NCBI GenBank assembly: GCA_030159075.1
Contig: BROG01000236.1
Span: forward strand, 837,501-901,500
DNA length: 64,000 nucleotides
From: Atrina japonica
Lineage: Eukaryota > Mollusca > Bivalvia > Pterioida > Pinnidae
Reading direction: 5' to 3'
Positions 1 through 10,600 of the stretch are shown here, piece after piece. Each line of letters starts with the position of its first letter. The stretch's first letter is position 1. A model generated the notes under the pieces. The model ran no database searches. It was given only the letters and a program-made list of their open reading frames with translations, and was not told where the DNA came from. Position numbers and translations under genes: made by a program.

Positions 1-1145
1 TGAATAATATAAAAGACATGTTTTTCTTTGTTGAATTTAGTCACAGATATTTCATAAAGCAACTTTATGATTATACCATTGTAGCTAATAGAAATAAAGG
101 ATGTTTGCTATTACCTTTATTAAGTTGCCTATGGTTCATTTTTTTACATTTAATCATTTATATAATTTTGATTTGTTGGTAGACTAGAAAGGCCAAGATC
201 TTATCTAGGGAGTACGTAATATTTAAAAAAATAATTTCTATAGAAAGTTTTACATATATTTATAACTCTAGACGGACTTTTGAAGGGGCGAATTTTCTTA
301 TAAAGGGAGAAGAAATATGCACATTAGGTGATCACCCACTAAGTGGTCTGTAGGGTATATATTAATTTCTTTTCGTTATATAAATACCGGTTTTCTGATT
401 ATGATTTTAATTATCTCCCTTTACTATTTACCTGTACGATAGAAATTTCCACGTGAAATACTAGATTTTTCAGCGTAATGTGTGTTATTCAGGTATCTGA
501 GCGGTTTTTTCTCATTGCGAGCTCGTTATCGGAAGGAAAAGGATATATGTTTTTTAGATAGATAATATTTTCCCACCCTCCCTCCCTACAATATCTTATT
601 TATCTACACTTAAATAATACATGACTATACATGTATATATATATATATAACGTTAAATATATTTCATGTAAATCCCCAGGTCTAGATGAGGTTCGATCAT
701 CTATAGTCCTGAGATAATGGTCTGCACTGCCATCGGACACAGGTTTCCAATGATTAAAAATTTAATTGGTTTTTCCTGGGCGGCTAACATTGTCGATGAA
801 GGAGATTATGGGTAAAATTATGTTATGACATAGTAGTTGTGTGTATTGTTTTGATGTGTTCAATACGATTGTTAAATAACAGTAGATGTATATCAATATT
901 TTGGCATATGTATTTGCGAAAATATAACGAGCTACACATCCTATATTTGTGTTTTTGTTATTTATGATTAGAAAAAATAATATTTATTTTCGGACTTAAG
1001 GGAGAAAATAAATATATTTTCTATTCATATTCATAGTCCATTTATAATACGAGTTTTGATCTTTTCATTTTGCGAGTTTCTGGCGAGCAAAAATGGAAAA
1101 GTCATTACGAGTATCATAACTGTGATATGAATGGAAAACTGCATA
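1..1145. other. Intergenic, no gene seen
   Basis: AT-rich DNA without a convincing ORF, RNA gene or mobile-element end. There is a short TA tract near 634-650. An 86-residue ORF at 1070-1330 runs through a TA microsatellite and is not a gene. Confidence 0.6.
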
Positions 1146-1146
1146 A

Positions 1147-1225
<79 letters not shown>

Positions 1226-1230
1226 GAGCT
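1146..1230. repeat. (TA)n microsatellite
   Basis: Almost pure TA repeat of about 85 bp with one interruption, lying about 100 bp before the Penelope-like RT remnant. It makes spurious poly(Ile-Tyr) ORFs. Confidence 0.95.
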
Positions 1231-1330
1231 GGTTTACACAATTTTTCTCAAAGTCACAGTATCAAAACATACGACTTCTATACTCTTTACACAATTATTC
1301 CACATAAAAAATAACTTTTTAACATCATAG

Positions 1331-2260
1331 ACAACTGTTTTTTCACTAAAAGTGGTACCCAGAAATTTAAGTACCTAGTAATTGGTTATCATGATACTTA
1401 TTTTGTCAAACACCACTCTGCTTCCACACATAAATACACTAAAGTTGATATAAAAAAGGATGCTGGAATTTCTAATAGACAATATATAGACGTGTTCTTT
1501 CAACAAACTATCGGCATTCCTATGGGAACCAATTGTGCCCCTTTATTGGTTGACCTGTTCCTTTATTCATACGAAGCAGACTTCATTCAGACATTGCTGG
1601 ATCAAAAGAAGAAAAAGTTAGTGATGTACTTTAATTTGACATTTAGATATATCGACGACGTTTTGTCAATTAACAATGACAATCTTCATACATTTGTCAA
1701 TGCAAATAGTCCTAGCAAACTAGAAATGAAAGATACAACAGAATCAAGCACACACGCTTCATACTTAGACATTTTACTTACCATAGACACAGACGGGAAA
1801 TTAACAGCTAAACTATATGACAAACGCGACCATTTCGACTTTCCCATCGTAATTTTCCACATTTAAGTAGTAAAATCCAACAATCACCCGCATAGGGAGT
1901 TTATATTTCACAAATGATCCGATATGCCAGACCAGACCGTGTTCAACATATGAACGTTGCATATACAGAGGTAAACAACTAACTGACAAATTATTGACAC
2001 AGGGATATCGAAAACCGCGTTTAATGTCCACGTTTCTCAAAGTTTATGGTCGGTATAATAGTCTTGTTTGCGATTATTCTGTTTCACTAAGTGAAATGTT
2101 GAGTGACCTGTTCGATGGCGGTTGTTGAGACGTCTGTACCAATTATGACGAGGATTTCATTTCAATTTGACTGTGGACTCACGGCGGGTGTGACAGGTCG
2201 ACAAGGGATGCTTACTCCTCCATGACACCTGATCCTACCTCTTGATTTCAAGAAGTCCGT
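1331..2260 (+). mobile_element. Penelope-like retroelement remnant (RT and 3' tail)
   Basis: A decayed reverse transcriptase of the Penelope-like type. The best open part (1492-1866) contains QTIGIPMGTNCAPLL, LFLYSYEADFIQ, the RT catalytic motif RYIDD, and ASYLDILL...LYDKRD. Homology extends upstream in the same sense to about 1331 (YLVIGYHDTYFVKHHS) and downstream in another frame after a frameshift near 1850. The 3' region (about 2165-2260) includes a tail resembling one in other bivalve repeats (GGTCGACAAGGGATGCTTAC). No intact endonuclease is visible. Not functional. Confidence 0.85.
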
Positions 2261-2325
2261 GTTTGCCCATTTTTTACCTGATTTGTATCTATATCCTGGA
2301 CATCCTAATGATTTATACTCTGGTA

Positions 2326-2330
<5 letters not shown>

Positions 2331-2376
<46 letters not shown>
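2331..2376. repeat. (TA)n microsatellite
   Basis: Pure TA tract following the 3' tail of the Penelope-like remnant; a common arrangement at retroelement 3' ends. Confidence 0.95.
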
Positions 2377-2381
<5 letters not shown>

Positions 2382-2731
2382 GATTCAAACATAAAGGACC
2401 CTTAAAAATTTTGGATGACATCATCCTTTATGTTTTTGGTGTTTATTTTTGCATTTTTGCTATTCTACAAGTATCTACAGGTAACTGCTGAATAAATGAA
2501 TAGGAGTTGGATCTATTCAACAGCTAAGAGATGAGAAGAATTATATAAGGGAATGTTAATTCTTAAACCCTTTTTCCTGATTTTAATAAATCCATGTTGA
2601 GGTTAAGGTACATATTCAAATTCATTATCATGTTTCCGTTTAAATTCTTGAATCAAATTACTCGCCTGAATTTCCTGGTTAACATTTGTATGTTTGTAAT
2701 TTCGTACAGCATCTGAACGTGTGAATGATCT

Positions 2732-2732
<1 letters not shown>

Positions 2733-2813
<81 letters not shown>

Positions 2814-2822
2814 TATATATAA
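2733..2822. repeat. (TA)n microsatellite, interrupted
   Basis: About 90 bp of TA repeat with a central break. The ORFs on both strands across it are artefacts of the repeat. Confidence 0.95.
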
Positions 2823-3445
2823 TTATGCAACCTGCTCATCGATGTTGGCGGCAGACATACTTGTAACTCTGGCAGCACGTAGAAAATGGTGTGAAAAACA
2901 ACCCTCCATTCCTGCTTTGACAGTAAATCCAATTTCACTTATGTTATATCTGGCCTAATAGTATTTCTCTGCAATATATCTGCCCATTTGGTTTTTACTT
3001 GTTTTCTGGGCAGATCTTGATTTTGTAACGGTGTCTTTTTCTTTTATTTGGAAACGGCTGCATGAAATGTTTTGTTATCTTAAAAATAAATTTTTTCTAT
3101 TGTTGATCATATTTCATCATCAGATATATCATTAAATTATGGATTTTTCAAGCTGAAATTTGGCATATTTTCTATGTCAATTACCTCTATATCTAGTACA
3201 TCATTTATCACAATATGTATCTTTAACCTTATTTTGAGTAATAAATAAACCATTGTCACTGTCAATATTGGCACATTTGATGTGACTTCTTATGTTTGTA
3301 TTGTCACGCTTCAGTGAATATTGCATGAGCTACCCTTATGCAAAGTAACTTAAGATTCTATCCATCCATTCAACGTTGTTTAGATTAAAGTCCTAATCAT
3401 GTATTGGGGCAGTTAATGTTTTTTTTTTTTTTTTGAAGTTTGATT

Positions 3446-3550
3446 AATCACTCAATGGTGTTGAATAGTACAGAGAACATTACCCCTCTCGGACCTTCGA
3501 TCCTCAGGTGGGTATATATTCTCTGTACTATTCAACTACATTGAGTGATT
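3446..3550. mobile_element. Hairpin MITE
   Basis: Long inverted repeat: AATCACTCAATG..TTGAATAGTACAGAGAA on the left is matched by its reverse complement at 3519-3550, arms about 32 bp, loop about 40 bp. No coding capacity; family not recognised. Confidence 0.7.
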
Positions 3551-4740
3551 TATCCATTACAGACGAAATTGATTGCTATGACTATATGTAGTAACAGATA
3601 AATATCAGTTTCCTCTTCTAAAAAAAACACCGGTACATGAATACAAGATGTGATAATTAAACGCTGATGGTATTATATTGCATTGCGTCAGATCGAGTTG
3701 CAGGCTTAGACAGAAGTACTGGTGTTACCACCTTTCAGAACAAAGGTATTGATTATTTACAAATGTTTTACAACGCCCAACAACGTATCAGTTATATATG
3801 CGTGGGCTGCTCCAATGACAAACAAATTTAAGTTATCTTATGTAAACAAAATTAATTCAAAACAATTTAATGTATATATTATTGTTTGAACAATAAATCA
3901 GCATAAGTATATTGGATAAGTCTATAAATTAAGATGTTGGCCACTTCCAACTAAAATCATCAAAAAGGAAATATTGCATATTGGTCGTTTGTGTATGACC
4001 AAAATATTACGAAAGTTAGTGTTCAAATTATACGCAGTAGAATTGTGATTGGTTGATCTAAAGTAAGATGTTGACAAAAGAATGGTACCTGTCAGATAAA
4101 ATAAAAAATACTGAAAAAGTAAAATGTCAAATTTTTGAAAAGGTATAATATAGGCCTATGCATTTGTACGGTGGGATATTTAGTTTAATGCCAGCTACTT
4201 TTAGCTTGAAGATAAGGCCCTTGTGTCATACCTTTTCGAAGGATTTGTCTACAAAACAAAAAAGCAGCATATACTTCTTTACATAAACATTATAAACATA
4301 ATACCAAAGTCACAATGCTCAAGACGTTCGTTTCTGTCAATTAGACTTCATCAGTTGAGCTCTAACGCCCGACCAGTGCCGTTACATAGTTACATATAGG
4401 AGCTAGATTACATTTCTGACATAAGTTGATAGAACTTAGATAATAATATAAATGATTGAAAATACATTTTTTTCAAAACTTTACCAGTTATTGAAAGTTA
4501 AGATATCGGACGATAATTAGCAACTTTAAAATTATCGTCGATTGCTATATTTTTGTAATTTGTGTAATGTTAGCGGATTTCCTATCGCTGAGGAATATTG
4601 ACCGACTTAAAGATCTATTGAAAAGAGTGCAAAGTGTTGTTTTAGTACAACAGTAGCAACTTTTAAAATGTGATGATTACAGATCAGGGCCCGTTGATGT
4701 CAAAAAAGAGAGGAGAACAGATGATTCAACTTCTTCTTCG
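3551..4740. other. Intergenic, no gene seen
   Basis: AT-rich sequence. Around 4320-4370 (minus sense) there is a motif like those near Penelope-like element ends (CTGATGAAGTCTAATTGACA), too short to call. No supported gene. Confidence 0.5.
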
Positions 4741-4749
4741 TTAAGTATG

Positions 4750-5130
4750 ATTTCTGAGATTTGGTTAGTTGTATTCTGTTTTTGTGCAGAAGGAAGGGTT
4801 GTCGTCGAATCATCTACATTAGACTGGCTGCAGAAAAAAAGTATTGAAGGCCATAAACTTATCATAGCAAATTTTCCACATTTAAGTAGTAATATCCCGC
4901 AATCACCTGCATATAGTGTGAATATCTCACAGATGATCCGATATACCAGGGCGCGTGCAACATATGAACATTTCATATACAGAGGTTAATCACTTAGTGC
5001 CATAGGGATATCGAAAATCGAGTGTGCTTTCAATGTTCCGCAAATTTACTGTCGGTATATTAATTTTGTTTGCGATTACTCTGTTTCACTAAATGAAATG
5101 TTGAGTTACCTGTAGTGTGGCACTGACGAT
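4750..5130 (+). mobile_element. Second Penelope-like RT fragment
   Basis: Retains the C-terminal RT/thumb part: ANFPHLSSNIPQSPAYSVN and ISQMIRYTRARATYEHF, then frameshifted homology to about 5125 (C-DYSVSLSEML-like). It resembles the part of the first remnant after its frameshift. It lacks the catalytic N-terminal part and is dead. Confidence 0.8.
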
Positions 5131-5144
5131 AATGGTCAGTATTG

Positions 5145-5285
5145 GTTTGCCCTCATTTTACCCGATAAATTGTCGGGTCCTGTGGCTTTATGGGGGTTGA
5201 TATCTCTAAGTAATTCCCTCACTTCATTCGGGAAATAGTAATGTCAGGTAGGTCTGTGAACAGGCTGTTACCTTTGTTCAGGATG
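5145..5285 (-). mobile_element. Non-LTR retrotransposon RT fragment
   Basis: Minus-strand translation gives VRELLRDINPHKATGPDNL, the well-known entry segment of non-LTR (jockey/CR1-type) reverse transcriptases (L--L-P-KA-GPD). Upstream there is a stop in the same frame, so it is a relic. The clade cannot be assigned from so little. Confidence 0.7.
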
Positions 5286-5319
5286 TAGTTTGTATCCTCG
5301 CTTGATAAATACTGATGCA

Positions 5320-5662
5320 AAATGTTTTAAAATGAAGAAAAAGTCCAACTTTGCTGATTTAGGTATGAAATGATAATGTACGAAAATAAACACAAAGGGT
5401 GATGAGAATAGATTATATATTTACTGCAAATCGCACGTAAACTTTGTAACTTTGTAAAAATTACCGAAAGTTAATTTGCAATGCTCAGACTAATAGCGGA
5501 CAAAAAACCCCAGATATTATGGGTCAAGTTTGGCAAGATTGTTGCAATTATACGCATACATTTGTAATTCTAACCACCAGATGGTCTCTTTGATATATGA
5601 GATGAAATATTACATAAAATGGACATGAATTTTTTTACCTACGGCAGCTTATATCGCTTTAA
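5320..5662 (+). mobile_element. 5'-truncated copy of TIR element (TTAAAGCGATAT family)
   Basis: About 340 bp closely resembling 58990-59326: it shares the ORF end (..DLG-K stop), AATAAACACAAAGGGT, ACCGAAAGTTAATTTGCAAT, GGCAAGATTGTTGCAATT, CTAACCACCAGATGGTCTCT and the right terminus ATATCGCTTTAA. The left two thirds are missing. See the full copy at 58303-59326. Confidence 0.8.
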
Positions 5663-7379
5663 AGTTCCGATCTCCATAGCTTTTGTTCATGACATATCGT
5701 CAAGATGTCATTATCATGTACACCAAAACATTGTCGCCCTATCTTAAGTTCAAAGTGCGTTATGATACGGACACATGATTATTTGAAGAAGAAGAAGAAG
5801 GAGGAGAAACTTGAACAAAAACAATGCCCCCCTTCTGAGAAGGGGAGGCATATTTTTTTCCCTAAATACTACTTTTAAACTTTTTAGAATACAACTAGTG
5901 ATATGTATAAGTATATCCAAGGGATTTTCCTACCTCCGAAATTCTGGGTCCAGGGTCCAAAAATTGTGAAAAAAATACAAAATTTTAACTAAAACTGGAA
6001 AACTTCATTTGAGACATTTGTTTGAAAACACTTTATTCTTTATTTTCATTATATTTTATGGAAAATACAAGCCATTTTTGCATTTGAAAATGACCCTGTA
6101 ACCAGACCCAAACATGGCCTTCGAAAATCCCTATAACTATTAAAATCATATAAACACGTCAAACTTATGTCAAAAATCACTTTTAGCATACTACACCATA
6201 CTGTTAAATGATTTTTTTTCGGAGAAAACATTTGGTTTTCAGATATTTGTTTTTCTAAGACTAATCAAATTCATCGATAAACTGAAATGTGAATTTTTCA
6301 CTTACTACATTTTATTAAATACAAAAAAAACATACAAACTGAATATTAAAGTTTCAAAGACTACCAAAACTATAAGTTTTTAAACCCATCCCCATGGAAA
6401 TTCATCAATTTTTCACTATTTTCTAAGAAATCTGAAGCTGGGCATGTAAATTTCCATATCTATAATGTTTTCACCACTATATAAGAATGACCCCTCTCTG
6501 TAAGTTGAGACACCATAATAGAGTTCTGCCACTATCACATACACTTCAAGACAGATTTTAAGGTCACACCTGTACTTGTCAGAAATCACATCTACTGACC
6601 CTTATGTACAATTTACTGCCATTTGTCACTGTTATTGCACAAAATAAGTTACCGGATATTCAAATATGGACACAAGATCTAATCTACCTAAAATTGTATT
6701 TTCCATCATCCCTTTTCTGTGTTTATTTTTTTTTACACCTGCCTACATGGAATGGAACAACTCGAAAAAGGTTTATTGATAAAGTCATGAAAAACTAATT
6801 TATAAAAAGCAAATTATGTTATTTTATTTATGCACACAAATCTAATGAAAATGATGTATACTATAAATGTTCATTTTTTCCTTATAATAAAAATTTCTAG
6901 ATAATATTGGAATGTTTCAATGTTTGTAATAAAAGTTATTATTAAAACATATTGATAATTGTTATGTTTTTAAATATGTAAAGAGCATATGCTGAAACAC
7001 GCGTTTAAAAGTTGATCAAAAAGCCCGTACTGTGCTGAACACTACTTTAAAATACATGTAATTTAGTTATATGCATGTATCAGGAATATTATTTTAAAAT
7101 TATATACATGTAGTTCAAATATTCGTCATAGTGTCAATGATCCCTCTTTATGAGGCGCCGTTTTACTATTTATTGAGGATTTTATAATCTCATAAAGTTA
7201 TTTTAAGATATCGTAAATTCGATTTTAAGATATCTTGAGATAATCAGTAACATTTTATGATATCATATTCATATGCATATAAATTATGTGCATGCGTTTT
7301 TAATCAGTTTTACTTATTTATTCATTTTATTACACTCAAATCGGCTGATTCCTATGGTAGTCCTCGTTGTGTTTGTGGT
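5663..7379. other. Intergenic upstream of POLR1E, no gene seen
   Basis: AT-rich. Small ORFs (for example 6604-6798 and 6049-6231) show no recognisable motif or codon pattern. No RNA gene seen. Confidence 0.5.
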
Positions 7380-7543
7380 AATTTCGACTTTTGTTAGTGA
7401 TGTCATTGACGCAGTTTTCCGGAAGCGTACTTTCAACACCGTTTCGATTTAGGATTTTTTAATTCACGCAGACATCTTAGTCCGTGCTACGCTTGCGAAT
7501 TTCCACGTGCGAATGTTTAGTATTTACGGAGACAGTGATAGAC
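7380..7543 (+). promoter_or_regulatory. Probable POLR1E promoter and 5' UTR
   Basis: Just upstream of the start codon is a locally CpG-richer stretch with an ETS-type site (CCGGAAG, 7419-7425) and an E-box (CACGTG, 7504-7509). No TATA box sits at a sensible distance. ETS sites and E-boxes are common in housekeeping and ribosome-biogenesis promoters. A 14-codon uORF starts at 7513 and runs through the main ATG out of frame. The transcription start is not known, so whether the uORF is transcribed is inference. Confidence 0.45.
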
Positions 7544-7628
7544 ATGAAACGACATAGTAATCACTCGGATACAAGAATAAACAAAACTGTTAAGGTGGAC
7601 TACCGCACAGATGACCAAGCTATATTGA
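7544..7628 (+). CDS. POLR1E: POLR1E exon 1 (start exon)
   Basis: Encodes 28 codons beginning MKRHSNHSDTR and ending DDQAIL, then one base of the next codon before donor GTAAGT. The last residues align with the family pattern just ahead of the QFTNG motif. It has no strongly conserved motif of its own. It was chosen because the ATG, donor and phase fit exon 2 and the predicted length fits the family. Confidence 0.8.
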
Positions 7629-10600
7629 GTAAGTTGAAAAAATGAGTTAAAAAGAACTGAGTAAATAACCACAGCTGGATGATCCTTATTTAGAACTGAG
7701 CCTGCTGAGTGTTTTGACTTATGGCGTTCTGCAGTTATGGCGATTTTTAATTTCTGTTGAAACGCTGGGTAAAATCGCAGCTTCTTTATAGACACAAGCA
7801 AGCTGTTTGTGTAAAATGCTTGCAGTTATAGTATACATGATCATGTAGTGATGTACGTAATCATGTGATGTAAGCCTACCTGCAGCCTGTTTCCATAGAC
7901 AAATCTGAACTTACAAACTGCAACAAATGAACAAACTGTCAGTAGGCGTTTCAACAAATGAACAAACTGTCAGTATGCGTTTCAACAAATGAACAAACTG
8001 TCAGTAGGCGTTTCAACAAATGAACAAACTGTCAGTAGGGGTTTTTGATTAAGTAAAGATGGGATTATTTGCGCCAATTGCGGTGGTAGAGTGTTCAACT
8101 CACAATCAGGAGGTCCCAGGTTTGATTCCTGGTTCCAGGGCATGCATAGTACTCATACCAAATGGCAATGACTGTTCATTTGCCAAGTGTATGGCATACA
8201 TGTACATGTACAAAGTAAAATTCACTTGACTCTCAGGTTAGTCTCAAAACTGAGGTCCCAGCAAGTGTGGTACATAAAATAACCCTCACTGCATTGTCCA
8301 TAGCACAGGTCCAAATTTTGACATTTCACCTAAAGCTGGTGACATCTCCTTTATATTATTATTATATAGTAACAATTCTTGGCTGAATGTAAAAAAAACA
8401 ATCAAGCTAAATAAAACAAATTAAAATTATACTAAAGACGTCATCTTTAATAATAATAATCATTTTGTAATATACACATGCTATGTCATGTATATATATC
8501 ATTATATGTCATATTTCTAATTATACATGTGTATTTTTTGTAAGTTTTCTGTTTGTTTTATTGTTTTAGCTCAATTCACAAATGGAACTTTACCACCCAG
8601 CAAGAAACAGAATATACATTTTGGGATTTATAGAAATTGTGATGAAAATAATCCAAAGAGTAAAACTCGGAAGTTGTTGGTGAGTTGCCTAGCTGTTTCC
8701 TTCAAAGACATTAATTATATATTAATGCCACGTAATTGAATAATTCTGTGACCTGACTTTCTAACTTTAAATGACAGATGTGGTGCTCACAGATGACAAC
8801 GTCTATTTGAAATTGAACATCTACAATACTTCATTTTTGTGGTTCTTGTAGTGTTATGGAATACATATTTTCTCCATGAGATGTAAGAAATGTTGTGTTT
8901 TGTTGTTGTTGTTTAAAAATTTTCATCAACAATTTCTTTTTTTCAGTTATATGTAAGTGGCCAGTTTTTAATGGTGGAGGTGAAATTCTCAGGATAAAAT
9001 GTACCAAATATATCTTTCATTTCATAATTCGTATATGCAGTAAAACCTCTTTAGATGTATAATGCCCCCCTCCCCTCTCCGTTTCATTTATGCCACCTCG
9101 TTTTACGCCACAGTTTTTGAAAGTTCTCTTTGCCAATTTACCCTTTAATTTAATTTTTAAACTTTCCCTCAAACTATCACCAAACCCCTTTATAATACAA
9201 AATTTTGGCTGAACTAATGGTATATACAATGTATATATGTGTCTAGATGTGTATGTGGAGATCAAAGATCTTAACTGATAATTTTTGTACTTTTTTTTCA
9301 GGTGGCAGAAACTGATAAAATGAGTTATGTTGGACAAAACTTTGGAACAGCAGCAAGTAAAGCACAGAATTACTACAAGTGAGTAACACCAGAACTTGCC
9401 ACAGTGATTAAGATAAATGTGGTCCCTGCAGACTCTCAGTTGTGAGTAAATTTCTCACAGATGGGAATATTTTTTATTTTGCAAGTGAATTTTAAGGTCA
9501 CTCGAGCTCACCATTTGGCAAGTAAAACATTTTAACAAGACATATTTTTTCAACAGAATCAGTTTCTTATTATGGACAGCAAATGTGAGCAACATATAAA
9601 GTTGACCAATTATAGTGTGTGTGTACATTTGTAGGGGTGTGTATTGGCAGGATGGTTTACTGTGTACTACAGTTATTGTATACAGTGAAACTTGTATATA
9701 ATGATCATGACCTACTTGGGGACACAAGAAATCCGGTCTTTATAGGGAGGTGATCTTTACATTGTTGTATATAGAAGTTGATTAGTATACAGATGGTACT
9801 ATTGGGGACAATAAAAAAATGGTCTTTGTGACCAGATGTCTTTATACACAGGTGGTTGTTAAAGCAGGTTTTACTGTATGTGTTTCAGGTATTATATAGG
9901 TATCCTGGACAAGACAACAGGCAAAATGAGAGTGTGTGATGCTGCAGTCTACCAGATGCACCCAAAAGTAGTAGGTATGTTATTGATTTTTCCTTTTTGT
10001 TGAACTAACCTGAGTGATTTGCTTGACTTTCTGCAATTTGTTGCTGACCATCGTGTAGTGCATTGCACATAACCTTACAAATTTTTTAAAACTTTTTTTC
10101 AAAAGTTAAACCAAATGACTTCAAATTTGGTATATTCAGCAAAACCTGTCTAAACCCTACCTATAGAACCATTCAGTTAAAATAATCCTTGAAATAAAAC
10201 CTCTTTTAAGGGACCACCTGTCTTGAGATACCACTTATGAGTGGCAGATCTTGTGGTCTCTCAAGACAGGTTCCACTGAAGTATCTACAGGGTAAGGATA
10301 ACAAATTTGTAAATTTCACAACCCCAGGGTTATGCAGGATTGGGACAGGAACTCGGGTGAAAGAATTGACAGTTTTGGTCTTTTGTATAGATAGAATGAT
10401 TACAATTAAGATGTTACATTTCCGCCCCACCCCACCCCCCAAATGTTAGAAAATTTAGAAAAAGTAGGTGTCAAAATTTATAAAGAAATCATGTGAAAGC
10501 GTAACTGATTACTACAGTAATGTGTGTTTCTCCTCAAATTCTGTATGTATCCTCTATTGGTTAGGATAACCAAAGTTCATTTATTTCGCAACCCTTAGAT

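Noticed and set aside
4320..4400. Penelope-like terminal motif on the minus strand
   Set aside because: Too short and not connected with either RT fragment; kept only as a remark.
8085..8135. Possible tRNA gene
   Set aside because: Boxes A and B are present but there is no acceptor-stem pairing and a SINE tail follows; similar heads occur in other copies.
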